Part shown: in pieces, positions 9,089-20,018 of the stretch
Layout: each line of letters opens with the position of its first letter
How positions within the stretch are numbered: the first letter of the stretch is position 1
NCBI RefSeq assembly: GCF_029212575.1
Contig: NZ_JARGPK010000090.1
Span: 1 to 55,266, forward strand
DNA: 55,266 nt
From: Antarcticimicrobium sp.
Lineage (GTDB): Bacteria; Pseudomonadota; Alphaproteobacteria; Rhodobacterales; Rhodobacteraceae
Reading direction: 5' to 3'
The notes under the pieces: model-generated
Databases searched by the model: none
Seen by the model: the letters and a program-made list of their open reading frames with translations, nothing else
Told to the model about the DNA's origin: nothing
Made by a program: the position numbers and the translations under genes

Positions 9089-10315
9089 ATGCCCACCGAA
9101 CGCATCACCTTTCCCGGCCACGATGGCACCGAGCTTGCCGCGCGGCTGGACCTGCCCGAGGGGCCGCATCTGGCCACCGCGCTTTTCGCCCATTGCTTCA
9201 CCTGTTCCAAGGATATCCCCGCCGCCCGCCGGATCGCGGCGCGACTGGCGGCGATGGGTATCGCGGTGCTGCGCTTCGATTTCACCGGGCTGGGCCATTC
9301 CGCGGGGGAGTTTGCCAATACCGATTTCAGCTCCAACGTCGCCGACCTGCTGAAGGCGGCGGAGTATCTCGGCGGGCGCGGCATGGCGCCGGCGCTGCTG
9401 ATCGGCCATTCGCTGGGCGGCGCGGCGGTGATCCGCGCCGCGGGCCGGATCGACAGCGTCAAGGCGGTGGTGACCCTCGGCGCGCCGCACGATCCCGAGC
9501 ACGTAACGCATAATTTCGCCGACGCTCTGCCAGAGATCGCCGAAAAGGGCGTCGCGCCGGTCAACCTCGGCGGGCGCGCGTTCTGCATTTCGCAAGCCTT
9601 CGTCGAGGATGTGCGCGGCGAAAAGCTGGACGCCGCGCTGCACGACATGAAGGCGGCGCTGCTGGTCATGCACGCGCCGCGCGACGCGGTGGTGGGCATC
9701 GACAACGCCACGCGGATTTTTCAGGCCAAGAAACACCCGAAGAGCTTCGTAACCCTGGACACCGCCGACCACCTGATCAGCCGCGGCGCGGATGCCGAAT
9801 ACGCCGCCGAGGTGATCGCCGCCTGGGCCCGGCGCTATGTCGATCTGGCGCCGGTCGCCCCGCCCGCCGGCGCGCCCGAGGGCATCGTTCGCGTCACCGA
9901 GGCCGACCCGGAAGGGTTCCTGCAGGACATCCAGTCCGGGCCCGACCATCACCTGCTGGCCGATGAGCCGCGCAGCGTCGGCGGCACCGACCGGGGGCTG
10001 TCGCCCTACGGGCTGGTCTCGGCGGGGCTGGGGGCCTGCACCGCGATGACGATCCGCATGTACGCCCGCCGCAAGGGCTGGCCGCTGACCGGGGTCAGCG
10101 TCGATATCTGCCACGACAAGGCCCACGCCCAGGACGCCGAGAGCGGCGGTCAGCAAGGCAAGATCGACCGTTTCACCCGCAAGATCCGGCTCAGCGGCGG
10201 TCTCGACGACGACCAGCGCGCACGGCTGCTGGAGATTGCCGACAAATGCCCGGTCCACCGCACCCTGAGCCACGGCGCACGGGTCGACAGCACGCTGGTC
10301 GATCCCGAGGGGTAA
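9089..10315 (+). CDS. Alpha/beta hydrolase-OsmC fusion protein
   Basis: The 408-residue product joins two complete domains. Residues 1-255 are an alpha/beta hydrolase with the nucleophile elbow GHSLGG (Ser108), an early HCFTCSKD turn, and a late Asp/His region (VDTADH-like LDTADHLI). Residues about 270-408 are an OsmC/Ohr-like thiol peroxidase domain with [14 protein letters not shown], which contains one of the conserved cysteines, and CPVHRTL with the second. OsmC domains reduce organic hydroperoxides; the fused hydrolase may supply or process lipid substrates, but this is inference. The fusion is widespread in proteobacteria. It is a single gene with its own ribosome-binding site (AAGGACAT region before the ATG). 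Confidence 0.88.
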   Translation: MPTERITFPGHDGTELAARLDLPEGPHLATALFAHCFTCSKDIPAARRIAARLAAMGIAVLRFDFTGLGHSAGEFANTDFSSNVADLLKAAEYLGGRGMAPALLIGHSLGGAAVIRAAGRIDSVKAVVTLGAPHDPEHVTHNFADALPEIAEKGVAPVNLGGRAFCISQAFVEDVRGEKLDAALHDMKAALLVMHAPRDAVVGIDNATRIFQAKKHPKSFVTLDTADHLISRGADAEYAAEVIAAWARRYVDLAPVAPPAGAPEGIVRVTEADPEGFLQDIQSGPDHHLLADEPRSVGGTDRGLSPYGLVSAGLGACTAMTIRMYARRKGWPLTGVSVDICHDKAHAQDAESGGQQGKIDRFTRKIRLSGGLDDDQRARLLEIADKCPVHRTLSHGARVDSTLVDPEG

Positions 10316-10337
10316 ACGCCGCCCCTCCGGCGCAACG

Positions 10338-10365
10338 AAAAAGGCCCGGGCGCTGTGCCCGGGCC
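10338..10365 (-). terminator. Terminator of bioY
   Basis: GGCCCGGGC (10343-10351) and GCCCGGGCC (10357-10365) form a perfect 9-bp stem with a 5-base loop. Read on the minus strand, the stem is followed by TTTTTCG, so it serves bioY rather than the plus-strand fusion gene. Confidence 0.75.
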
Positions 10366-10388
10366 TGTCGCGTCTCATCAGTTCGGGA

Positions 10389-10988
10389 TCAGCCGCGGGC
10401 GCGGCCCACCATCTTCCACAGCGCCGGCAGCAGCACGGCGGCCAGCGCCAGCTTGATCGCGTCTCCCAGCAGGAACGGGGTCAGGCCCCACTGCAGGATC
10501 GGCTTGTCCCAGCCATAGAGCTGGCCCAACCACAGCAGGCCCGGCGCGTAGATCAGCGCGTTGCCGATCACCATGGCCAGCGCCATCTTGCCAAAGGACC
10601 GGTCCCAGCCGCGCGCGGCCAAAGCGCCCAGCGCGACGGTGGCCAGAACGTAGCCCACGAGATAGCCGCCGGTGCCGCCCATCATGTAGGTCAGGCCGAA
10701 TTTCTCGGCCGAGGAGCCGGCGAAGACATCGAAGCCCAGCGCGCCGACGATCATGTAGCCAAGGATCGTCGCCAGCCCCAGCCGGGCGCCGTAGGCGGCG
10801 CCGATCGACAGAACGGCAAAAGTGCCCATGGTGATCGGCACCGGCCACATCGGCACCTTGATCTTGGCGGCAACGGCCAGCACGGCGATGCCAAGCAGCA
10901 CCAGGGCAACCTGCTTCACGCGCAGCGCTGCCCCGCTGCGGGGGCCGAGCGCCTCGGCGAGAACGCGGTCAGTTGCGGCAAGGGTCAT
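10389..10988 (-). CDS. bioY: Biotin transporter substrate-binding subunit BioY
   Basis: BioY is the membrane S-component of energy-coupling-factor biotin importers. The 199-residue product has about six hydrophobic helices and the family segments MWPVPITMGTFAVL, GARLG and the GGTGGYLVGY motif. The ATG at 10988 is preceded by a good AGGAGA site; an upstream in-frame start adds a non-conserved tail. No bioM/bioN genes are adjacent, so it works either alone, as shown for some BioY proteins, or with an energising module encoded elsewhere. No alphaproteobacterial BioR site (TTATMKATAA) is evident upstream, but a 14-base perfect palindrome lies at 11052-11065. Confidence 0.92.
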   Translation of the reverse strand: MTLAATDRVLAEALGPRSGAALRVKQVALVLLGIAVLAVAAKIKVPMWPVPITMGTFAVLSIGAAYGARLGLATILGYMIVGALGFDVFAGSSAEKFGLTYMMGGTGGYLVGYVLATVALGALAARGWDRSFGKMALAMVIGNALIYAPGLLWLGQLYGWDKPILQWGLTPFLLGDAIKLALAAVLLPALWKMVGRARG

Positions 10989-11051
10989 GTGGATGTCTCC
11001 TGTTTTCTGGTATCGGTTCGGGGTTTGATGCCCAAAACTCGCCCCGGTCGC

Positions 11052-11065
11052 AAGCAAATTTGCTT
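11052..11065. promoter_or_regulatory. 14-base perfect palindrome upstream of bioY
   Basis: AAGCAAATTTGCTT is self-complementary over 14 bases and lies in the divergent intergenic region, 64 bases upstream of the bioY start. The placement fits an operator for bioY or the DUF6455 gene. No known regulator is assigned. Confidence 0.35.
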
Positions 11066-11098
11066 CGTACCTGCGGCAAATCAGCCTCAGCCGACCAC

Positions 11099-11112
11099 TT
11101 GACGCATGTCAA
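11099..11112. promoter_or_regulatory. FNR/FnrL-type binding site
   Basis: TTGACGCATGTCAA matches the FNR/FnrL consensus TTGAY-N4-RTCAA perfectly, and the dyad extends one base on each side. It lies 63 bases upstream of the DUF6455 start, a distance compatible with class II activation near -41.5. It is 111 bases from bioY on the other side. Oxygen-responsive control of the DUF6455 gene is inferred. Confidence 0.6.
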
Positions 11113-11175
11113 GGTGCCTTCGCCGCCACCGTGCGATCATGACCAGAGTACCGCATATCGCGGAGGGAGAGGAAC

Positions 11176-11433
11176 ATGGGTATCATTGACAGGCTTTCCA
11201 CCAGCACCGATCTGGTCCTTGGCATGGCCGAGCGGCTGGGTGTCGATATGGACGCGGTGCTGCTGCATGACCCTGAACGCGGCGGGCTGCGGCTCCGGTC
11301 GCTGGCGCTGCGGTGCTCGGGGTGCCCCAAACAGGGCGGTTGCGCCGAGCTTCAGCGCGCTTGCGAGCATCTTGACGCGGCACCGGGCTACTGTCGCAAC
11401 AAGGCGTTCCTGGACTACGCCGCTCACACCTGA
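11176..11433 (+). CDS. DUF6455 small cysteine-rich protein
   Basis: The 85-residue product matches the DUF6455 family common in Rhodobacteraceae. It has five cysteines, Cys47, Cys50, Cys56, Cys63 and Cys73, with spacing C-x2-C-x5-C-x6-C-x9-C, in the segment RCSGCPKQGGC onward. There is no signal peptide, so the cysteines are cytosolic and could bind zinc or an iron-sulfur cluster; this is inference. A GGAGGGAGAGGA site precedes the ATG. The FNR-type box at 11099-11112 suggests induction at low oxygen. It is a single-gene unit convergent with the DUF6314 gene. Biochemical function unknown. Confidence 0.8.
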   Translation: MGIIDRLSTSTDLVLGMAERLGVDMDAVLLHDPERGGLRLRSLALRCSGCPKQGGCAELQRACEHLDAAPGYCRNKAFLDYAAHT

Positions 11434-11461
11434 CCGCGCCGGAACCATCGGGCCATCGGGA

Positions 11462-11884
11462 CTAGGGTCTTGCCGCCGCAAGCGGACGGTACAGACTGGT
11501 CATCGTATAATCCTTGCGCGGGCCGCGCACCTGCCAGGTGACGCGGAACACGGGCCAATCGTCGAATTCATAGGCGGCGTCGTATTGATCCGGGTCGCAC
11601 CAATGGTCGCTGCGCCCGCCCTGCGGCGGCACCCTGTGAAAAAACCGCCCGTCCTCGAACCAGACGGTGAGATCCGCACCCCAGCGATACCGCCGTTCCG
11701 CCTGCATCGGGGGATGCCGATCGAGCGTCAGCTGCCCGGTCTCGGTATGAAGCGCGCCCTGCCCCTGCGGCGTCCAGCGCGCCTGCCCGGAAAATCGGGC
11801 GGTTTGCCCGTCCGACTGTACGATCCGGCGGTCCAGATCCCAGGTGCCCAGGAAATCGCCCAGCCGGCGCGGTGCGATCGTCAT
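11462..11884 (-). CDS. DUF6314 family protein
   Basis: The 140-residue product is a small cytosolic protein I associate with DUF6314, found in proteobacteria. Characteristic parts are LGTWDLDRRI near the N-terminus, several beta-strand-like stretches, HRVPPQGG and CDPDQYDAAYEF with a late TWQVRGPRKDYTM. The Gly-Thr-Trp start and alternating strands suggest a lipocalin-like barrel. The ATG at 11884 has GGGGAGA upstream and was preferred to an in-frame start eight codons earlier. Function unknown. Confidence 0.75.
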   Translation of the reverse strand: MTIAPRRLGDFLGTWDLDRRIVQSDGQTARFSGQARWTPQGQGALHTETGQLTLDRHPPMQAERRYRWGADLTVWFEDGRFFHRVPPQGGRSDHWCDPDQYDAAYEFDDWPVFRVTWQVRGPRKDYTMTSLYRPLAAARP

Positions 11885-12003
11885 GTCTCCCCTCCCCCGA
11901 ATGGCCACGACGGCCCGCCGATTGCCCTTGGCGCGGCTGCCGCCTTGTCGTCGCGCCCGGGCCGGTCTATGAGGCGCCCTGATCCCCGCCTAACCACAAA
12001 AAG

Positions 12004-13320
12004 GTGACGCTGCCAATGATCCCGCGCTATTCCCGCCCCGAGATGACGGCCATCTGGTCGCCCGAGACCAAGTTCCGCATCTGGTACGAGATCGAGGCCC
12101 ACGCCTGCGACGCGCAGGCCGAGCTGGGGGTGATCCCGAAGGAAAACGCCGAAGCCGTCTGGAAAGCCAGGGACGTGGAATTCGACGTCGCCCGGATCGA
12201 CGAGATCGAGGCGGTGACCAAGCATGACGTGATCGCCTTTCTGACCCACCTGGCCGAGCATGTCGGCAGCGAAGAGGCCCGGTTCGTCCACCAGGGCATG
12301 ACCTCCTCGGACGTGCTCGACACCTGCCTGAACGTGCAACTTGTGCGCGCCGCCGACATCCTGCTCACCGATCTCGACAAGGTCCTGGCAGCGCTGAAGA
12401 AACGCGCCTTCGAGCACAAGGACACCGTGCGCGTCGGCCGCTCCCACGGCATCCATGCCGAGCCGACCACGATGGGGCTGACCTTTGCCCGGTTCTACGC
12501 CGAGATGGACCGCAACAAGCAGCGGCTCGCGGCGGCGCGGGACGAGGTCGCCACCGGCGCGATTTCGGGCGCGGTGGGCACTTTCGCCAATATCGACCCG
12601 GCGGTCGAGGATCACGTGTGCAAGATGCTGGGCCTGCGCCCCGAGCCGATCTCGACCCAGGTGATCCCGCGCGACCGTCACGCAATGTTCTTTGCCACCC
12701 TCGGGGTGATCGCCTCGTCGGTCGAGAACATCGCCATCGAGATCCGCCACATGCAGCGTACCGAGGTGCTCGAAGGCGCGGAGTTCTTCTCGATGGGGCA
12801 AAAGGGCTCCTCGGCGATGCCGCACAAGAAGAACCCGGTGCTAACCGAAAACCTGACCGGGCTGGCCCGGCTGGTGCGGATGACCGTGATCCCGGCGATG
12901 GAGAACGTGGCGCTCTGGCACGAGCGGGACATCTCCCACAGCTCGGTCGAACGTGGCATCGGGCCGGATGCGACTGTCACCCTCGATTTCGCGCTGAACC
13001 GTCTGGCCGGCGTGGTGGAAAAGATGCTGATTTTCCCCGATAACATGCTGGAAAACATGAATAAATATCCGGGTCTGGTGATGTCGCAGCGGGTTCTGCT
13101 GGCCCTCACCCAGGCCGGCGTGTCGCGCGAGGACGCCTACACCATGGTGCAGCGCAACGCGCTGAGGGTCTGGGAAGAGCGGGTCGATTTCCGCGAACAG
13201 CTTCTGGCCGACAAGGATGTCGTTGAAGCCCTCGGCGAGGACGGCATAAACGAGAAATTCGACATGGGCTATCACACCAAGCACGTCGACACGATCTTTG
13301 CCCGGGTGTTCGGCGGCTGA
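12004..13320 (+). CDS. purB: Adenylosuccinate lyase
   Basis: PurB acts twice in purine synthesis: it releases fumarate from SAICAR and from adenylosuccinate. The 438-residue product has the fumarase/aspartase superfamily signature SSAMPHKKNP at residues 269-278, with the catalytic serine in this loop, and the conserved HQGMTSSDV and SHGIHAEPTT segments carrying catalytic His/Thr residues. The frame opens at GTG 12004; ATG at 12016 is an alternative start four codons later. It is of the shorter Bacillus-like class. A hairpin with a T-run follows at 13369-13395. Confidence 0.95.
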   Translation: MTLPMIPRYSRPEMTAIWSPETKFRIWYEIEAHACDAQAELGVIPKENAEAVWKARDVEFDVARIDEIEAVTKHDVIAFLTHLAEHVGSEEARFVHQGMTSSDVLDTCLNVQLVRAADILLTDLDKVLAALKKRAFEHKDTVRVGRSHGIHAEPTTMGLTFARFYAEMDRNKQRLAAARDEVATGAISGAVGTFANIDPAVEDHVCKMLGLRPEPISTQVIPRDRHAMFFATLGVIASSVENIAIEIRHMQRTEVLEGAEFFSMGQKGSSAMPHKKNPVLTENLTGLARLVRMTVIPAMENVALWHERDISHSSVERGIGPDATVTLDFALNRLAGVVEKMLIFPDNMLENMNKYPGLVMSQRVLLALTQAGVSREDAYTMVQRNALRVWEERVDFREQLLADKDVVEALGEDGINEKFDMGYHTKHVDTIFARVFGG

Positions 13321-13368
13321 TCCCGGGCGGATCCCCATTGTGCGGGTTTTCCCGGCGCCGTCCAGCCT

Positions 13369-13395
13369 GTGCGCGGGGCGGCGCACGGTTTTTCT
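13369..13395 (+). terminator. Probable purB terminator
   Basis: GTGCGC (13369-13374) pairs with GCGCAC (13381-13386) and is followed by GGTTTTTC. It sits about 50 bases after the purB stop and before the small secreted-protein gene. Confidence 0.55.
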
Positions 13396-13456
13396 TGGCC
13401 GAAACGCCGCGCCGGACTACCTTACACCAAGGATCTTTTTAGCCGGGAGACTTGCC

Positions 13457-13615
13457 ATGACTTTCAAGACCGCTCTTGTCGCCGCCACGCTTGCCCTGTT
13501 GCCGTCCCTTTCCTTTGCCATGTGCTCGGATCACGAGCAGCAGGCGCAGTCCTGCGCCGCGGGGATGGTGTGGGATTCGTCACAACAGACCTGCGTCAAA
13601 CAGGTCAACAGCTGA
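13457..13615 (+). CDS. Small secreted protein with a C-x5-WD-x5-C module
   Basis: The 52-residue precursor has a clear signal peptide (MTFKTALVAATLALLPSLSFA, cleavage after about residue 21). The mature part is only about 31 residues with Cys23, Cys33 and Cys46 and the pattern Cys33-x5-Trp39-Asp40-x5-Cys46-Val. The pattern recalls the core of chitin-binding type-2 (CBM14) domains, but the domain is too short to assign. The next gene carries the same module with identical spacing. GGGAGA lies upstream of the ATG. Function unknown. Confidence 0.7.
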   Translation: MTFKTALVAATLALLPSLSFAMCSDHEQQAQSCAAGMVWDSSQQTCVKQVNS

Positions 13616-13718
13616 TCACGTCTTGGCCAATCGGGACCGCCGGGCGTCTACCTCTGGACGCGCCACCGGTTCCGTACGTTTTTCCGAGCCTTTTGTACAT
13701 TTCTGACCGGAGTCCTCC

Positions 13719-14267
13719 ATGCGCCTCGCCCCCACCCTTGGCCTTGCCCTGATCCTGACCCTGCCCGGCCTCGGCCACGCTGCCGGCATGGGCGGCAGCG
13801 ACAACACCCCGCCGAAGCCGACCGAGACCACCGGAACCTGCGAGGGGGTGCAGGTCTGGGACCCCGAAACCAAGAGCTGCGTCGATCCGAAAGAGGGCGC
13901 GCTTGACGCCGACACGCTCTATCGCGCGGTGCGCGAACTGGCCTATGCGGGCCGCTACAATGACGCGCAAGGGGTGCTGCGCGCGATGCCGGACCAGTCG
14001 GAGGACCGGGTGTTGACCTATTGGGGGTTCACTCATCGCAAGATGGGGGATCGCGTCCTGGCCCGCAGTTTCTACGAACGAGCGCTCGCGGCCAATCCCG
14101 ACAACCTTCTGGCGCGCTCCTACATGGGCCAGGGGTTTGTCGCCGACGGCGACACCGAGGCCGCCATCGCCCAGTGGCGCGAGATCAAGGCGCGCGGCGG
14201 CGATGGCACCTGGGCCGAGGCCGCGCTGCGGCAGGCGATCCGAACCGGGCTGACCTATAACTACTAG
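13719..14267 (+). CDS. Secreted TPR protein with an N-terminal C-x5-WD-x5-C module
   Basis: The 182-residue precursor has a signal peptide ending near residue 21, a short Pro/Thr/Gly linker, and Cys41-x5-Trp47-Asp48-x5-Cys54-Val, the same module as in the preceding gene. Residues about 65-175 form tetratricopeptide-like helix pairs (LYRAVRELAYAGRYNDAQGVL, then RKMGDRVLARSFYERALAANPDN, then YMGQGFVADGDTEAAIAQW). A periplasmic scaffold or adaptor role is plausible. It lies 103 bases after the small gene, possibly co-transcribed with it. Confidence 0.8.
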   Translation: MRLAPTLGLALILTLPGLGHAAGMGGSDNTPPKPTETTGTCEGVQVWDPETKSCVDPKEGALDADTLYRAVRELAYAGRYNDAQGVLRAMPDQSEDRVLTYWGFTHRKMGDRVLARSFYERALAANPDNLLARSYMGQGFVADGDTEAAIAQWREIKARGGDGTWAEAALRQAIRTGLTYNY

Positions 14268-14402
14268 CCCCGATCGGGCGGGCGCGCATGGCCGGTTTGC
14301 GCCCTGCCCGATGGACAGCCCCGCCGTTCGCGCCTAAACCCGCGCCATGAGCAAACCGTCGCCCGCATCGATCCGCCGCGCCCGATACATGCTGCACCCC
14401 GC

Positions 14403-15272
14403 ATGAGCCCGGCCGAGACATTGGCGGTGCGCAACAAGGCGATCCTGATGATGATCGCGGCGATCCTGTGCTTTTCGCTGATGGATGCCAGCGTCAAGGC
14501 GCTGGCGCCGCGCGTGGGCGTGGTCCCGGCGCTCTGGGTGCGCTACGCCGGACAGATGCTGCTGGTGCTGATCCTCGTCGCGCCAAGGCTGCGCAGCGTC
14601 GCGCGCACCCGCTACCCGGTACAGCAATTCCTTCGCTCGGTGCTGCTGATGTGCGCAACCGGGTTCTTCTTCACCGGGATCAGCCTGATTCCCCTCAGTG
14701 ACGCGGCGGCGCTGATGTCGGTCAACCCGGTGCTGATCACGCTGGGCGCGGCCCTGTTCCTGCGCGAACCGCTGGGGCCGCGCCGCATCGCGGGCATCGC
14801 CGCGGCGATGTGCGGGGCGGTGATCGTGATCCGGCCCGGCAGCGACGTGTTCACGCTGGCCGCGCTGCTGCCTCTTGGCGCGGCGGTCTGCTATTCCGGC
14901 TATGCGCTTCTGACCCGCCGCGTCGGCCCGGACGAGGATCCGTGGACCTCGTTGTTCTATACTGGGCTGGTCGGGACCATCCTGCTCAGCCTGTTCATTC
15001 CCGGCCAATGGCAGACGCCGGACAGCCCGGCCCTGTTGCTGATCCTCTCGGTGGCCTGTTTCGGCACCATCGGACAAATGTTCCTGATCCGCGCCTTTTC
15101 CAGCGGCGAGGCGGCGATGCTGGCGCCCTATGCCTATACCGGGCTGATATTTGCCGCGGTCTGGGGGATGCTGTTCTTTGCCGAATGGCCCGATCTCTGG
15201 ACCGTCTGCGGCGCGCTTGTGATCGTACTGGCGGGGCTCTATGTCTGGCACCGCGAAACCTTTCGCAGCTGA
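14403..15272 (+). CDS. EamA-family (DMT) permease
   Basis: The 289-residue product has ten predicted membrane helices in two EamA repeats, the first starting ILMMIAAILCFSLMDASVKAL and the second near PLGAAVCYSGYALLTRR. Such permeases export metabolites or amino acids, but the substrate cannot be read from the sequence. The ATG at 14403 follows a gap of 135 bases with no clear promoter. The acyltransferase gene starts 27 bases downstream, suggesting co-transcription. Confidence 0.85.
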   Translation: MSPAETLAVRNKAILMMIAAILCFSLMDASVKALAPRVGVVPALWVRYAGQMLLVLILVAPRLRSVARTRYPVQQFLRSVLLMCATGFFFTGISLIPLSDAAALMSVNPVLITLGAALFLREPLGPRRIAGIAAAMCGAVIVIRPGSDVFTLAALLPLGAAVCYSGYALLTRRVGPDEDPWTSLFYTGLVGTILLSLFIPGQWQTPDSPALLLILSVACFGTIGQMFLIRAFSSGEAAMLAPYAYTGLIFAAVWGMLFFAEWPDLWTVCGALVIVLAGLYVWHRETFRS

Positions 15273-15299
15273 CCCCCGCCCCGGAACCGAGCCGCCCGC

Positions 15300-16220
15300 A
15301 TGCCTGCCGATCCTTCGACCCTCTCACTTGCCGACCGCGCCGGCTACATCGCCTCGAACCTTGTCCTGCGCGGGCTGATCGGGGTGTTCCGGGCGATCCC
15401 CTACCGCTGGCGGGTGCCGGCGATGGGCTGGCTGGTCAGTCGGGCCGCGCCCCTGTTCGGGGTGACCCGCCGCATCCGCAGCAACCTGGAACTGGCCCGC
15501 CCCGACCTGTCCGAGGCCGAGGTCCGGCGCCTGTGCCGCGCGGTGCCCGACAATGCCGGGCGCACCCTGATCGAGCTTTACTCCGGCGCGCCCTTCATCG
15601 CACGCGCGCGCCGTGCGCCGATCCACGGCCCCGGCCTCGCGGCGCTGGAGGCGGCCCGCGCGGCAGGGCGGCCGGTGATCCTGATCACCGGGCATTTCGG
15701 AAATTACGACACGGCACGCGCCAACCTGATTGCGCGCGGGCATGAGATGGGCGCGCTTTACCGCCGGATGGCCAACCCCTATTTCAACGCGCATTACGTC
15801 CGCACCATATCGAACATCGGCACGCCCATGTTCGAACAGGGCCGGCGCGGCATGACGCAGATGGTGCGCCACCTGAAACAGGGTGGCATCATCGCCATCG
15901 TCGGCGATCTGCACGCCCACGGCGGGCTCGATCTGGATTTCTTCGGCCAACCGGCCGTGACCTCGACCGTGCCGGCGGAACTGGCGCTGAAATACGATGC
16001 CGCGCTGATCCCGGTCTACGCGATCCGGCAGCCGAACGGGCTGGATTTCGAGATCGTGATGCCCGACGAGATCCCCCCCGGCGATGCGGTCGCCATGACC
16101 CAGCAGGTCAACGACGGGCTGGAGGCGCTGGTGCGCGAGCATATGGAACAGTGGTTCTGGATCCACCGCCGCTGGAAGCCCTATATCGGCATCGAGGGCC
16201 ACGACAACGCCGGACGCTAG
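15300..16220 (+). CDS. LpxL/HtrB-like lysophospholipid acyltransferase family protein
   Basis: The 306-residue product belongs to the lipid A late-acyltransferase superfamily, which adds secondary acyl chains to lipid A at the inner membrane. It carries the catalytic H-x4-D motif as HFGNYD (His132, Asp137), a following YRRMANPYFN segment, and GDLHAHGGLDLDFFGQPA, equivalent to the family's DQxxxxxGxxVxFFG box. An N-terminal hydrophobic stretch (about 18-50) can anchor it. The first residue of the DQ box is Gly-Asp-Leu rather than Asp-Gln, a variation also found in alphaproteobacterial members. It is probably co-transcribed with the EamA permease. Confidence 0.82.
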   Translation: MPADPSTLSLADRAGYIASNLVLRGLIGVFRAIPYRWRVPAMGWLVSRAAPLFGVTRRIRSNLELARPDLSEAEVRRLCRAVPDNAGRTLIELYSGAPFIARARRAPIHGPGLAALEAARAAGRPVILITGHFGNYDTARANLIARGHEMGALYRRMANPYFNAHYVRTISNIGTPMFEQGRRGMTQMVRHLKQGGIIAIVGDLHAHGGLDLDFFGQPAVTSTVPAELALKYDAALIPVYAIRQPNGLDFEIVMPDEIPPGDAVAMTQQVNDGLEALVREHMEQWFWIHRRWKPYIGIEGHDNAGR

Positions 16221-16233
16221 GCCGGACCGGACC

Positions 16234-16953
16234 CTAGCGCAGCCGCGCGCCCGCTAGGATCGGGCCGAAGTCCGGGCGTTGCACCAGAACGGCGGCCTGC
16301 AGACCGTCTTGCGGTGCTGCCACCTTCAGCCGCAGCGGCGCGGTGCCGTCCCATTGCCGCAACAGCTGCCAGCCCTCGACCACATTGGCATAGTCCATGC
16401 TGCGCCCGGCGTTCTCGCCGCGGGTGATCTCGACCCGGCGCAGCGGCGCATAGCGAACCAGAACCACGTCGAGCGGGCCGGTCACCCCCGCGCCGGTCGG
16501 GCTGAGTTCGATGCTGAGCCCGGCCCCGGCCGGGGTCACAGAGAGGGCGACCACGAGGGGCTGCCGCAGGTGGGCCTGAATCAGTTCGGCCAGTTTCATC
16601 GAACGGGCGCCAACGATACCCTCCTGTCCCATGACGATCATCTGGGGGGTATAGATCATGTCGCGCCCGGCGGCCCGGGCATAGCCTTTCTGGCGCGTGG
16701 TATGGGCATGGATGGCAAAGGAATCCGCCCAGCCGATGTAATCCCAGTAGTCCACATGCAGCGCCAGCGGCAGCACGTCGTCGCGCGCGGACAACTCGCT
16801 CAGCAGCGCGTCGGCCGGCGGGCAGGAGGAACACCCCTGGGAGGTGAACAGTTCGACCACCACAGGCCCGCTGTCCTGCGCCGCAACAGGTGCCGCCAGC
16901 ACCGCCCAGATCGCGGTGGCGATGCCGGCCAAGCCTGTGCCGAGTTGTTTCAT
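16234..16953 (-). CDS. DUF1223 secreted thioredoxin-like protein
   Basis: The 239-residue precursor has a signal peptide (cleavage near AQDS, residue 26) and then VVVELFTSQGCSSCPPAD with Cys41 and Cys44, a CxxC active-site-like pair in the DUF1223 context, followed by HVDYWDYIGW, YTPQMIVMG and a beta-rich C-terminal half. Members are widespread in alphaproteobacteria and are thought to be periplasmic redox or copper-related proteins, but the function is not established. Its 3' end converges on the acyltransferase gene with 13 bases between stops. Confidence 0.85.
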   Translation of the reverse strand: MKQLGTGLAGIATAIWAVLAAPVAAQDSGPVVVELFTSQGCSSCPPADALLSELSARDDVLPLALHVDYWDYIGWADSFAIHAHTTRQKGYARAAGRDMIYTPQMIVMGQEGIVGARSMKLAELIQAHLRQPLVVALSVTPAGAGLSIELSPTGAGVTGPLDVVLVRYAPLRRVEITRGENAGRSMDYANVVEGWQLLRQWDGTAPLRLKVAAPQDGLQAAVLVQRPDFGPILAGARLR

Positions 16954-17183
16954 TTTTCCCGCCTATCCCCTATCGTGCAGGCTCAGGCTTAGCCGCTGCG
17001 GGTTGCAATAACCAATCAATGTTTCTTGAGACTGGGGCGACAAGACGGCGGCGATGTAAATTCTGTGTGCAATGGTATACAAAATCGCCGCACCGGGAAC
17101 GATCTCTATTGAATGCGGCGCTTTGCTGATGCAGAAGGCGCGCAGCGAATTCCTGTGATCCACGACTCTCTGAGGAGGCCAAC

Positions 17184-19928
<2,745 letters not shown>

Positions 19929-19951
19929 GACGGGCCAGCACCGGAAACAGG

Positions 19952-19979
19952 AAAGCCCCGCCAATGGCGGGGCTTTTTC
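19952..19979 (+). terminator. acnA terminator
   Basis: AAAGCCCCGCC (19952-19962) and GGCGGGGCTTT (19966-19976) form an 11-bp stem with an AAT loop, ending in a T-run. It lies 23 bases after the acnA stop. Confidence 0.9.
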
Positions 19980-20018
19980 TTTGAGCGGAGCGCGAGAGGG
20001 GCCACGCCGGACCGGCGG

